In this document: piece after piece, positions 53,185 through 61,835 of the stretch | Layout: every line of letters starts with the position of its first letter | Position numbering within the stretch: position 1 is the stretch's first letter | DNA from: Anaerobacillus alkaliphilus | GTDB lineage: Bacteria; Bacillota; Bacilli; Bacillales; Anaerobacillaceae | Assembly: GCF_004116265.1 (NCBI RefSeq) | Contig: NZ_QOUX01000045.1 | Location: forward strand, 124,001-188,000 | Length of the DNA stretch: 64,000 bases | Direction: 5' to 3' | Notes under the pieces: generated by a model | Databases searched by the model: none | Told to the model about the DNA's origin: nothing | The model's input: the letters and a program-made list of their open reading frames with translations, nothing else | Translations under genes and position numbers: made by a program

Positions 53185-54306
53185 ATGGTAAACAAAGATC
53201 GTTTGGTTCAAGAGTTTCTAGAACTTGTTCAAATTGACTCTGAGACTAAATACGAGCGTCAAATCGCAGATGTTTTAAAGGTGAAATTCTCAGAACTTGG
53301 TGTTGAGGTTTATGAGGACGATACTACTGAAAAATCAGGACATGGGGCAGGTAACTTAATTTGTACATTAGAGGCTAATCAAGATGGCATTGAGCCAATT
53401 TATTTTACTTCTCATATGGACACAGTGGTACCAGGGAATGGTGTAAAACCAGTCCAAGAAGATGGTTATATTAAGACTGATGGAACGACTATTTTAGGTG
53501 CAGATGATAAAGCTGGATTAGCAGCAATGCTTGAGGCAGTTAAGGTGCTTAAAGAAGAGAATATTAAGCACGGATTAATTCAGTTTATTATTACAGTCGG
53601 TGAGGAATCAGGTTTAAAAGGAGCAAAGGAATTAGATCCCGCGCTTATTCACGCCAAATTTGGTTACGCATTAGATAGTGATGGTAAAGTAGGAAACATT
53701 ATTATTGCAGCACCAACACAAGCGAAAATTCAAGCAACGATTCTTGGAAAGACTGCTCATGCCGGTGTTGCCCCGGAAAAGGGAGTTTCAGCTATTACAA
53801 TTGCAGCAAAAGCAATTGCTAAAATGCCTTTAGGAAGAATTGATTTTGAAACAACGGCAAATATTGGCCGTTTTGAAGGTGGTACGCAAACTAATATCGT
53901 GTGTGACCACGTACATATTCTAGCTGAAGCACGTTCTCTTGTTCCGGAAAAAATGGAAGCACAGGTTGCTAAGATGAAGGAAGCCTTTGAAACTGTAGCT
54001 GAAGAAATGGGAGGAAAGGCCAAGGTTGATATCGATGTTATGTATCCAGGATTTAAATACGGTGATGGAGACCATGTGGTAGAAGTTGCAAAAAGAGCAA
54101 TTTCATCAATCAACCGCGAAGCAAAACTTGAAACAAGCGGTGGCGGAAGTGATGCGAATGTAATTGCAGGCTTTGGAATTCCAACGGTGAACTTGGCGAT
54201 TGGTTATGAAGAAATTCATACAACCAATGAGAAAATGCCAATTGAAGAATTAGAAAAAACGGCTGAATTAGTTGTGGCTATTATTAAGGAAGTTGCGGGA
54301 AATTAA
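53185..54306 (+). CDS. yqjE: M20 family tripeptidase-like metallopeptidase (YqjE)
   Basis: The 373-residue PepT-like peptidase has the di-zinc motifs FTSHMDTVVPG, ILGADDKAGLAAML and VGEESGLKGAKE with the catalytic Glu, plus the dimerisation insert (about 185-290) and the final His in EEIHTTNE. It should act on peptides in the cytosol. TGGAGG lies before ATG 53185. The neighbour order mce-yqjE is kept although yqjD between them is lost. Confidence 0.92.
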   Translation: MVNKDRLVQEFLELVQIDSETKYERQIADVLKVKFSELGVEVYEDDTTEKSGHGAGNLICTLEANQDGIEPIYFTSHMDTVVPGNGVKPVQEDGYIKTDGTTILGADDKAGLAAMLEAVKVLKEENIKHGLIQFIITVGEESGLKGAKELDPALIHAKFGYALDSDGKVGNIIIAAPTQAKIQATILGKTAHAGVAPEKGVSAITIAAKAIAKMPLGRIDFETTANIGRFEGGTQTNIVCDHVHILAEARSLVPEKMEAQVAKMKEAFETVAEEMGGKAKVDIDVMYPGFKYGDGDHVVEVAKRAISSINREAKLETSGGGSDANVIAGFGIPTVNLAIGYEEIHTTNEKMPIEELEKTAELVVAIIKEVAGN

Positions 54307-54318
54307 TTTACTAGGTAG

Positions 54319-54347
54319 GACTGGCTAAGATGTAGCCAGTCTTTTTT
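54319..54347 (+). terminator. terminator after yqjE
   Basis: GACTGGCT and AGCCAGTC pair around AAGATGT, followed by six T. Confidence 0.88.
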
Positions 54348-54485
54348 AGGCATTAGTTTTGTTATCCAAATATCGATCTTAAGTACTACCTTGGAACACA
54401 TAATTTTTACTATTACAAAACTGTTTATATATGGTAAAATATATAATAAGTGGAATTGTATAAGAATAGTAGAAAGAGGAACGCG

Positions 54486-54980
54486 ATGAAGTACATGACT
54501 AATTTACATGCAATGCTCAACCATTTTCGCGGTGCTAGTAAAGTAATTGAGGCAGATTGGCAAAATGTTGCTAATTCTGTAGGCTTAACGCAAGCAGAAC
54601 TCCACACTCTATGGATGGTTTATTTTGAAGAGCGCGCTTCAATTACTACCATTGCTAATCATGGTTTATGGGATCGTTCAACGGTAATGCAGGTCGTAAA
54701 GAGATTAAAAGAAAAAGGACTCGTGTCTGTAGAAAAAGACGATCAGGACCTTCGTGTTTCCTATGTAATTCTTACTGAAGAGGGGAAAAAAAGACAGACA
54801 TCCACAGCTACTGCAGAATTTAGCTTTTTTCAATTTCTCCAGGAACTACGTTTAGAAGACGAAGAGGGGTATTACAAGCTTTTAAGTTTTATAGAGAAGT
54901 TTAATAGAAATTACCACGGAGAAGAGTATTGTGAATGGGTTGAGAAAACAGCAAAGATATTTGATGAGAAATTTTCTTAA
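54486..54980 (+). CDS. MarR family regulator, ScoC/Hpr-like
   Basis: The 164-residue winged-helix protein has VIEADWQNVANSVGLTQAEL, HTLWMVYFEERASITTIAN and RSTVMQVVKRLKEKGLVS as helix and wing region, then VILTEEGKKRQ, the MarR signature. The N-terminal half resembles ScoC (Hpr), the transition-state repressor of B. subtilis, but it is shorter and orthology is not shown. ATG 54486 follows AAAGAGGA. The regulated genes are not evident from the context. Confidence 0.8.
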   Translation: MKYMTNLHAMLNHFRGASKVIEADWQNVANSVGLTQAELHTLWMVYFEERASITTIANHGLWDRSTVMQVVKRLKEKGLVSVEKDDQDLRVSYVILTEEGKKRQTSTATAEFSFFQFLQELRLEDEEGYYKLLSFIEKFNRNYHGEEYCEWVEKTAKIFDEKFS

Positions 54981-55054
54981 TGTTTTAAGCACGTTAGCAG
55001 TTGCTGTTTTCTAAGAATGAAGAGGTTCTAGTAAAAAGTACATAATAATCTTAG

Positions 55055-55078
55055 CTCCGTAACCTGCGGAGTTTTTTT
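55055..55078 (+). terminator. terminator after the MarR gene
   Basis: CTCCG and CGGAG pair around TAACCTG, followed by seven T. MITE copy D starts 10 bp later. Confidence 0.65.
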
Positions 55079-55088
55079 CATTTGTTAA

Positions 55089-55344
55089 GGCTCTTTTCGT
55101 AAACATTGCTCCTCCGGTTACTCGTCGCACAAAAAAACATTGCTCCTGCGGTGGTTACTCGTCGCACAAAAAAAACTGTTGCTTTTTTACCCTAAAATAA
55201 TCGGAAAAATACCCTAGGTGAAGGTATCAGCCAATAAATTATGTAAGAAAAGAGCAATACTTACTAAATTAGTGGTGAATTCTTAGTATTTTGTGTAAAA
55301 TTTTTGGGATTTTTACGAAAGCAACAAACTTTGCGAAAACAGCC
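55089..55344 (-). mobile_element. MITE-like element, copy D (256 bp, longest)
   Basis: This copy is inverted relative to A-C. Its ends are GGCTCTTTTCGTAAACATTG and, on the other strand, GGCTGTTTTCGCAAAGTTTG, matching at 15 of 20 positions. The flanks are identical 8-bp repeats TTTGTTAA (55081-55088 and 55345-55352). It has two GAGTAACC...GGAGCAATG units. Nothing else but a short terminator occupies the 465-bp gap between the MarR gene and dinB. Confidence 0.9.
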
Positions 55345-55445
55345 TTTGTTAAAGATGATTTAGCAGTAAGGAATTTAGTATAATGACGGTAGCTATGAAA
55401 TTCTGATTTTGAAGCAAAGGACTCTATAAAAAAGGTGTTTTTAAA

Positions 55446-56726
55446 ATGAAACAATTTTATCCGAAAGATGGTCGAGTCATTTTTCATGTAGATATGAATA
55501 GTTTTTATGCTTCGGTTGAAATAGCCTTTGATCCAACTTTAAAAGGAAAACCAGTGGCTATTGCTGGTAATGCAAAGGAACGACGTGGGATTATTGTCAC
55601 GAGTAGTTATGAAGCTAGGGCAAAAGGTGTAAAGACAACCATGCCGATTTGGGAAGCTAAAAAACACTGTCCAGAGCTAATTGTGATGGAACCAAATTTT
55701 GAACGTTACCGGGAAGCATCGCTTAAAATTTTTCAATTTTTAAAAGAGTACACTCCGTTAGTAGAACCTGTTTCCATTGATGAAGGGTATATGGATATAA
55801 CTTCTTGTTACCACTTGGGATCACCTTTATATATCGCTAAGACCATCCAAGCGAGGCTCTTAAAAGAATTAGGCTTACCCTGCAGTATTGGTATTGCTCC
55901 TAATAAGTTTTTAGCGAAAATGGCTAGTGATATGAAAAAACCTTTAGGAATAACAGTTTTAAGAAAGCGTGAAGTGCAGAAAATTCTTTGGCCCTTAAAA
56001 GTAGGAGAAATGCACGGTATAGGTCAGAAAACTGCGGAAAAGTTAAACAAGCTAGGGATCATTACCATTGGTGATTTAGCTCAGAGTGACCCTACTAAGC
56101 TTAAGCATAGCCTTGGTGTCAATGGAGAAAAAATATTTGCTCGTGCAAATGGAATTGACAATCGTTTAGTGGACCCTGAATCTGTCTTTGAATTTAAGAC
56201 CATTGGTAACTCCACAACACTTCCAGTGGATACGAAAAGTATGGAAAAAGTAAAAGCAATCCTAGCAAATTTATCTGACTCTGTAGCTAGGCGAATGGCT
56301 AGAAAAGAGGTGTGTGCGGAAACCCTACAAGTGACCATTCGTTACTCCGATCGAAAAACAGTGACAAGAAGCCAGACAGTAGTAAATCCAATTGATGACC
56401 AAAGTGATATATATAAGATTGCTTTACTACTTTTTACTAAGCACTGGACCGGTGAACCGATTCGACTTTTAGGCGTAACAGCACAGCAGTTAATTGATAA
56501 GAAAAACGCTTTTAAACAGCTAGATTTATTCAATTACGAACGAGATGTTAAAAAATATGAGCTTACAAAAACTATGGATAAACTTAGAGACCGCTTTGGA
56601 GAGGAAGCACTCCTGAAAGGCTCACAATTAATGGCAAAAAAAGAAGACCGCTTAACAGATAAAAAGACTAGAGGAACAAGCTTAGAAAAAGATTTCTTTA
56701 TTGAAAATAGAAAAGATGATGTCTAG
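55446..56726 (+). CDS. dinB: DNA polymerase IV (Y family)
   Basis: This error-prone translesion polymerase has 426 residues. The catalytic FHVDMNSFYASVEIAF carries the first metal-binding Asp, and the second acidic site is SIDEGYMDIT (usually SIDEAYLD). GMHGIGQKTAEKLNKLGI, a helix-hairpin-helix, sits here as GEMHGIGQKTAEKL. The C-terminal little finger follows, with an extension beyond the QLDLFNYE beta-clamp-binding motif. It corresponds to yqjH of B. subtilis. The start is supported by AAAGGTG upstream. Confidence 0.94.
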   Translation: MKQFYPKDGRVIFHVDMNSFYASVEIAFDPTLKGKPVAIAGNAKERRGIIVTSSYEARAKGVKTTMPIWEAKKHCPELIVMEPNFERYREASLKIFQFLKEYTPLVEPVSIDEGYMDITSCYHLGSPLYIAKTIQARLLKELGLPCSIGIAPNKFLAKMASDMKKPLGITVLRKREVQKILWPLKVGEMHGIGQKTAEKLNKLGIITIGDLAQSDPTKLKHSLGVNGEKIFARANGIDNRLVDPESVFEFKTIGNSTTLPVDTKSMEKVKAILANLSDSVARRMARKEVCAETLQVTIRYSDRKTVTRSQTVVNPIDDQSDIYKIALLLFTKHWTGEPIRLLGVTAQQLIDKKNAFKQLDLFNYERDVKKYELTKTMDKLRDRFGEEALLKGSQLMAKKEDRLTDKKTRGTSLEKDFFIENRKDDV

Positions 56727-56734
56727 TACATTAT

Positions 56735-56766
56735 ACGGAGGACTTACAAGTTCTTCCGTTTTTTTG
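56735..56766 (+). terminator. terminator after dinB
   Basis: ACGGAGGACTT and AAGTTCTTCCGT pair with one mismatch, followed by seven T. Confidence 0.75.
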
Positions 56767-56769
56767 TTC

Positions 56770-56797
56770 TAAACAAAGAGTCCACCTAAACCGATAA
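56770..56797 (+). promoter_or_regulatory. sigma-D type promoter of the ylqG-like gene
   Basis: TAAA (56770-56773), 16 bp, ACCGATAA (56790-56797) differs from the motility sigma-D consensus (TAAA-N13-16-GCCGATAT) at two -10 positions. It lies 37 bp before the gene. Confidence 0.5.
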
Positions 56798-56833
56798 AAG
56801 TGATAGAAAGCAAGAACGTGGGAGAGTGAGTAT

Positions 56834-59029
56834 ATGCAAGTAAACAATCAGGCAATAACAAGCCAAATGATGACCCATGACAAACCCCTTGAACTAAAGC
56901 AAGGTGAGATATATAGAGCAACAATTAAAGAACGAACTTCAGATAACGAAGCAACTCTTCAAATTCGTGGTAGAGAAATCTCTGTGAAGTTTGAAGGTAG
57001 AATTCCTTCAGAGGATCGAGTTACTGTTCAAATAAATCATCAATCGGAACGACAAGTACAGGTAAAGGTAATTTCAGAAGGATCAAGAGTAGAAACGGGA
57101 ACCGTAAACAGACAAACAGAGGTAGCAAATACTCAGCAAGCATTGCGAAGTCTTGGTGTAACAAATCCTTCTAAAGAACTTCAGCAGGCTGCTCAAATTA
57201 TTCTAGATAAAGGAATTCCTTTAAATAAGGAATCAGTTCAGGACTTGCGCAACTTTATCGAAAAGGAAAAAGGCACAATTGAACAGCGGCTCAATACAGT
57301 TCAGGCAATTGCCAATAAACGTTTAGAAGTGACGACAAATCATTTACGCTCAGTTAACGAGGCTTTAAACGGTAGACCTCTAAATGAGGTTCTAACAAAT
57401 ATTGCGAAAGAATTAGATCCAAATTTTCAAGTGAAGAGTTCCCAAGCGGAAGTACGTCTTGAGAGACCAGTAAGTGAGCATGTGCGTGAGGTGCGCGAAC
57501 AAGTGCAACGAGAGGCAAATGTTCAGAGAGCTGTTGAGCAAGTGAGGAATGAGTTCATATCTATCAATCGTCCTCAGGGAGAATTAAAACCTTCAGACCA
57601 ACTAAAGCAAATGCAAGGAACGGTTCAAAAGGAGAGTGATTTCCAAAAGGCTGTTACGCTCCTTAATAATCAAATTGAGAAAAGTCTATTTGAACAACCA
57701 ATAAAGGATCTTTTACAAAAGTCGATCTCAGAGGCCGCAAATTTACAGAGTGCTGGTAGAGAACTTGCTGCTAGACAACTATTAATGAAAACCTTCGCTG
57801 GTGTAGAACCGCAAGTCAATAAAATGGATGCGCAAGTTCAATCAGAAGTTCAACAGTATCTAATCAATGAAAACTTTCAAACTCAACAATTAAGTAGTAA
57901 AGACTTTTTAGTTAGAGCTGTAACAGAAAAGTTAGCAAATGCTCAGAGTGAATTCAAAAATCTTCAACGAGAGATTTCACGTAATTTGGATAATATCCAA
58001 CGTTTAAATGAGGCTTTTAAGAGTCAGGCTATTAGTCAAGTGAAACCACTATTAGAAACAACTATTAAGAAGCTTGATTATGCAATTTTAAAAAGTGAAA
58101 TGATGCTACTAACTGATATGAGTACTGAAAAAAAGTTAATGCTAGCGAGCGGTCAACTAGCTGATGCGAAGAGATTATTAAGTAAGGGCAATTATTCTGA
58201 AGCAAATAAAATAGTTCAAGAGGTTAAAAGTCTAATTGAAAAGTTAGAATTTAAACCTTCGGAATCTAAAGTTCAACACTTTATTACAAAAGAGGAACTT
58301 AGCTTTACTTCTCGAAATGGTTCTCATTTACTACTTCAGCAATATGATGAAATGACACGAAGAACAGCTATTCAGGAACCCTCTGCTCGTCAAGCTTTTG
58401 AAATGGTTCGTGGTTTGGGACTGAACAGAGATAGCGAAATAGCACAAGTTTTAGCTTCTGGAAAACAGAGTCAAGGTGATGGGGAACCCAATCCCAATAT
58501 GAAACAAGCACTTCTGCAGGTTATGAAGTTGGAAGAAGAGCAAGGTCGTGTTTCTCAACAAACCACTCAAGCCCTTGCTAACATAACAGGACAACAATTA
58601 CTTAGCAAATCCGATAATAATAATCTACAAAGTATGTTTTTAAATTTACCAATCCTATTGCAGGATGAAGTTAAAAACTTACAGGTGTTTGTAAATTCCC
58701 GGAACGAAGGTCAGCATGTAGATTGGGAAAATTGTAATCTCTATTTTCTAATTGAGACCAAAAAACTAGGTGAAGTAGGTATTTTAGTTTCAGCAACGGA
58801 CCGTAACCTATCTCTGACTATTAAAAATGACAAACCTTTCTTTAAGGAAAGAATTGAGCCGTTGGCAGATGTATGTAAAGAAAAATTAAAAGAGGTGGGC
58901 TATAATATCACAAGTCTTAACTTTACTAAGCTAAAACATATACAACGTTCTCAAGATGAAAAGACTAATGAGCAGTCAGAAAGAATGACACCTACCTTTA
59001 CAGAGAAAGGATTCGATTTCAAAATATGA
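56834..59029 (+). CDS. large FliK-like / YlqG-like protein
   Basis: The 731-residue, glutamine-rich protein has no membrane segment. An N-terminal beta domain (about 15-85) is followed by long helical, coiled-coil-like stretches (about 95-560). A C-terminal domain (about 590-715; WENCNLYFLIETKKLGEVGI and LSLTIKNDKPFFKERIEPL) resembles the hook-length-control C-domain. The next gene is the FlhB C-domain homologue, the same pair as ylqG-ylqH in B. subtilis. A role in type III export is inferred. GGGAGAG lies before ATG 56834. Confidence 0.65.
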   Translation: MQVNNQAITSQMMTHDKPLELKQGEIYRATIKERTSDNEATLQIRGREISVKFEGRIPSEDRVTVQINHQSERQVQVKVISEGSRVETGTVNRQTEVANTQQALRSLGVTNPSKELQQAAQIILDKGIPLNKESVQDLRNFIEKEKGTIEQRLNTVQAIANKRLEVTTNHLRSVNEALNGRPLNEVLTNIAKELDPNFQVKSSQAEVRLERPVSEHVREVREQVQREANVQRAVEQVRNEFISINRPQGELKPSDQLKQMQGTVQKESDFQKAVTLLNNQIEKSLFEQPIKDLLQKSISEAANLQSAGRELAARQLLMKTFAGVEPQVNKMDAQVQSEVQQYLINENFQTQQLSSKDFLVRAVTEKLANAQSEFKNLQREISRNLDNIQRLNEAFKSQAISQVKPLLETTIKKLDYAILKSEMMLLTDMSTEKKLMLASGQLADAKRLLSKGNYSEANKIVQEVKSLIEKLEFKPSESKVQHFITKEELSFTSRNGSHLLLQQYDEMTRRTAIQEPSARQAFEMVRGLGLNRDSEIAQVLASGKQSQGDGEPNPNMKQALLQVMKLEEEQGRVSQQTTQALANITGQQLLSKSDNNNLQSMFLNLPILLQDEVKNLQVFVNSRNEGQHVDWENCNLYFLIETKKLGEVGILVSATDRNLSLTIKNDKPFFKERIEPLADVCKEKLKEVGYNITSLNFTKLKHIQRSQDEKTNEQSERMTPTFTEKGFDFKI

Positions 59030-59325
59030 TGATTTCAAAGCACTTTAATCATAAGCAAAGAAAGATCGTCAATGGTCCAACAGCTGCGGTCATTCGCTAC
59101 GATGATAGCTCTGATAAAGGACCACAAGTTGTTGCACATGGAAAGGGTCATGTGGCAAATCAAATCATTGAACTGGCTAAGAAAAATAATATCCATATGC
59201 AAGAAGACCCTATGCTAGTTGAAAATTTAATAGATATGGATTTAGGAGATAATATTCCTCCCCAACTTTATGCAGTGATGGCAGAAATATTATTATTAAT
59301 AGAGCAAATGGAGAAAAAATATTAA
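59026..59325 (+). CDS. ylqH: YlqH-like FlhB C-terminal domain homologue
   Basis: The 99-residue protein corresponds to the cytosolic switch domain of FlhB, which controls substrate class in flagellar type III export. VNGPTAAVIRYD stands where FlhB has its autocleavage NPTH region, so NPTH is not conserved. GPQVVAHGKGHVANQIIELAKK, ending in the pattern ADOV-LA, and LGDNIPPQLYAVMAEIL are typical. It overlaps the preceding gene by 4 bp. Its stop codon overlaps the -35 of the fliS-hag promoter. Confidence 0.85.
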   Translation: MMISKHFNHKQRKIVNGPTAAVIRYDDSSDKGPQVVAHGKGHVANQIIELAKKNNIHMQEDPMLVENLIDMDLGDNIPPQLYAVMAEILLLIEQMEKKY

Positions 59326-59349
59326 ACTTCGACATTTTATGGCCGATAA
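59323..59349 (+). promoter_or_regulatory. sigma-D promoter of fliS-hag
   Basis: TAAA (59323-59326), 15 bp, GCCGATAA (59342-59349) matches the sigma-D consensus in all but the last base. It lies 40 bp before fliS and drives flagellar filament genes. Confidence 0.85.
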
Positions 59350-59388
59350 AAGATTAGAAGACGAACATATAGGTTGGGAGGATTATAA

Positions 59389-59811
59389 GTGACACTTATA
59401 ACAAAAGAAGCACTTCATAAAAAGTCTCCACAAGAACTTACAGCTCTGCTTTACGAAGCTTGCATTAATAATCTTGAAGAGGCCAAAGCAGCTATTTTGA
59501 ACAAAAATTATATATTAGCAAATCAAAAACTAAAAAAATCTAACGATATACTAGAACGTTTAGGTGCAGGTTTAAACTATGAAGCTGGTATCATTGCAGA
59601 TCAGTTAGAACTAGTGTATAACTATATTTCCGACAAACTTGTTGAAGCTAATTACAATAAAGATGTTAGTATTATAGACGAAACGTTAAAGTTATTAATT
59701 GAAATCTCATCTTCATGGCATCAGGCTATGAGGAATAATAAAGATACACAACCTAAAACAATGAAGCGAAAAACAATAGCTTACGAGCAAACAGCTATTT
59801 ATGATAATTAA
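59389..59811 (+). CDS. fliS: flagellin chaperone FliS family protein
   Basis: FliS binds the C-terminus of flagellin in the cytosol and prevents early polymerisation. The 140-residue helical-bundle protein keeps the family pattern: SPQELTALLYEACINNLEEA, NQKLKKSNDILERLGAGLNY, and a final helix LKLLIEISSSWHQAM. It starts at GTG 59389 after GGGAGGA. It directly precedes the flagellin gene, which supports the assignment. A fliD gene is not present here. Confidence 0.85.
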   Translation: MTLITKEALHKKSPQELTALLYEACINNLEEAKAAILNKNYILANQKLKKSNDILERLGAGLNYEAGIIADQLELVYNYISDKLVEANYNKDVSIIDETLKLLIEISSSWHQAMRNNKDTQPKTMKRKTIAYEQTAIYDN

Positions 59812-59831
59812 AGAAAAAAGGAGTTTTAAAA

Positions 59832-61715
59832 TTGAAAATTAATAACAATATCCAGGCATTAAATGCATACCGTAACTTAACTGCAAATCAGTTTTCAACA
59901 TCAAAAAATTTAGAAAGACTTTCTTCAGGTTTACGTATTAACCGTGCAGCAGATGACGCAGCTGGTCTAGCAATTTCTGAAAAAATGCGTTCTCAAATTC
60001 GTGGTTTACAAATGGCAGAAAGAAATGCCCTAGATGCGGTCTCATTAATACAAACAGCTGAAGGAGCATTAAACGAAACACATGCTATACTCCAACGTAT
60101 GCGAGAGCTTTCTGTACAAGCGGCTAACGATACAAATACAGAAGATGATCGTAAAGAAATTCAAAACGAAATTAAGCAATTAAAAGACGAGTTAAATCGA
60201 ATCGGTAAAGAAACTGAGTTTAACACACAAAAGCTTATTGATGGCTCACAAGGTGTGAAAAAGACAAGTGCTGAATTGACAGGTGGAGTAAAGGTTAATT
60301 TTGTTCAGTCAGTTGCAATTACTGATAATGTTGAGACAAAAAACAATTCATTTGTTTTAACATTAGCCGATGGAGCAAATACTATGAATTTATCCGTAAA
60401 TGTTTCTGAAGGGATTTTCACAAATCCAGTCGAACTAACAGTGGCTGTTGAAAATGCTATTAAACAAGCTGCAGAAGCTTTTGATAGTGCTAATGGGGGA
60501 AGTATAGCAGCAGCAGCAGTAGCTGATTTGAAACTAAATTTTCAAGTAGAAACTAATGAAACATCACCTGCTTACGGACAAATAAAATATAGCTTTACTA
60601 ACTCGAACACTACCTATGATATGAAATTTGATGGTGCAACAAATGCTGATAATGATATTTTTAATAAGTTTTTAGGTTTTGGTACTTCTACACTAACGGT
60701 AGCTAAGCAAACCGGTCTTGATCCTGTTGTAATAGTTGCTGCATCATTCTCAATAGATAACAATAATAACCCTAATAAATTCAATGATTTTTCTGTAAAA
60801 CTAGAAGATGGGATTAACCCTGGTGCAAACCAAAACAATGAATTAAAAATGACAATTGATGGACTAACGGTAACTGGTTATGTTCCAGAAGGAAACTATG
60901 ATAATGCTACTGACCTAGCAAAGGCAACTTATAATGCAATATTAGGTATCGACACAACAAACCCTACATGGTCCTCATTTGCATCAAATCCGACGAGTGC
61001 TGAATGGAATAGTCTAGTAAATAATTCGTCTGATGGACTTATTTCTTCTGTTAATGCTCTTTCTGATGACCAATTAAAAGATAAAGGTTATAACGGTCAA
61101 TCTGATGACATGAAAGCAGCTTACTTTAAGGACCTAGTTGGTTTAAAAACTGATGGAACGACTCAACTTAAAGTTGAGTTTAATACCGATGGTAAGCTAG
61201 AGATTTTTGGACCAGCGGAAATGAAGTTCGACGAATCTTCACAGGTTGCTAACTCATTAGGTATGACTAGAGTAAATGCTGATATTAAAAATGCTGGACT
61301 AAGTATGCAAATTGGTTCAAATAGTAATCAAACATTAGTAATTGATATTGGTGATATGCGTGCTACTGCTTTGGGTGCAACTGAGATTAATGGAAAAAAT
61401 CTTTTTGTTAACGACATTGACGTAACATCTCATGAAGGTGCACAGAATGCTATGAAAGTTTTAGATAACGCTATTCAACAAGTGTCATCAGAACGTTCTA
61501 AATTAGGGGCGTTCCAAAACCGATTAGAACACACAATTAATAACTTGCAGGTTACTCGTGAAAACCTAACTTCTTCTGAATCTCGTATTCGTGACGCTGA
61601 TATGGCTCTTGAAATGACGAATTTTACAAAGAATAACATCTTAAACCAAGCTGGTACTGCCATGCTTGCACAAGCAAACCAATTGCCACAAGGTGTTCTT
61701 CAATTATTACAATAA
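59832..61715 (+). CDS. hag: flagellin with long central domain
   Basis: The 627-residue filament protein has conserved ends. The N-terminal D0/D1 (about 1-140) starts MKINNNIQALNAYRNLT and includes SSGLRINRAADDAAGLAISE and the ILQRMRELSVQAAND motif known from TLR5 recognition. The C-terminal D1/D0 (about 530-627) ends NILNQAGTAMLAQANQLPQG. The roughly 390-residue middle is a variable, Asn/Thr-rich surface region, much longer than in B. subtilis Hag (about 304 residues in total). It starts at TTG 59832 after AAAAGGAG. Confidence 0.96.
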   Translation: MKINNNIQALNAYRNLTANQFSTSKNLERLSSGLRINRAADDAAGLAISEKMRSQIRGLQMAERNALDAVSLIQTAEGALNETHAILQRMRELSVQAANDTNTEDDRKEIQNEIKQLKDELNRIGKETEFNTQKLIDGSQGVKKTSAELTGGVKVNFVQSVAITDNVETKNNSFVLTLADGANTMNLSVNVSEGIFTNPVELTVAVENAIKQAAEAFDSANGGSIAAAAVADLKLNFQVETNETSPAYGQIKYSFTNSNTTYDMKFDGATNADNDIFNKFLGFGTSTLTVAKQTGLDPVVIVAASFSIDNNNNPNKFNDFSVKLEDGINPGANQNNELKMTIDGLTVTGYVPEGNYDNATDLAKATYNAILGIDTTNPTWSSFASNPTSAEWNSLVNNSSDGLISSVNALSDDQLKDKGYNGQSDDMKAAYFKDLVGLKTDGTTQLKVEFNTDGKLEIFGPAEMKFDESSQVANSLGMTRVNADIKNAGLSMQIGSNSNQTLVIDIGDMRATALGATEINGKNLFVNDIDVTSHEGAQNAMKVLDNAIQQVSSERSKLGAFQNRLEHTINNLQVTRENLTSSESRIRDADMALEMTNFTKNNILNQAGTAMLAQANQLPQGVLQLLQ

Positions 61716-61727
61716 TCACTTTCAAGG

Positions 61728-61758
61728 AGGTAAGATCAAACCGATCTTACCTCTTTTT
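61728..61758 (+). terminator. terminator after flagellin
   Basis: AGGTAAGATC and GATCTTACCT form a perfect 10-bp stem, then CTTTTT. Confidence 0.92.
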
Positions 61759-61793
61759 ACATAAAATATATTGATTAAGCCATGTACTATCTA

Positions 61794-61802
61794 TGATATA
61801 AT
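61794..61802 (+). promoter_or_regulatory. extended -10 promoter of yaaR
   Basis: TGATATAAT is a perfect extended -10 (TGnTATAAT), 33 bp before the yaaR start. TTGATT lies 20 bp upstream, a weak -35. Confidence 0.5.
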
Positions 61803-61835
61803 CATTCTATAAACTAAGCTAAAAGTGGTGAAAAA

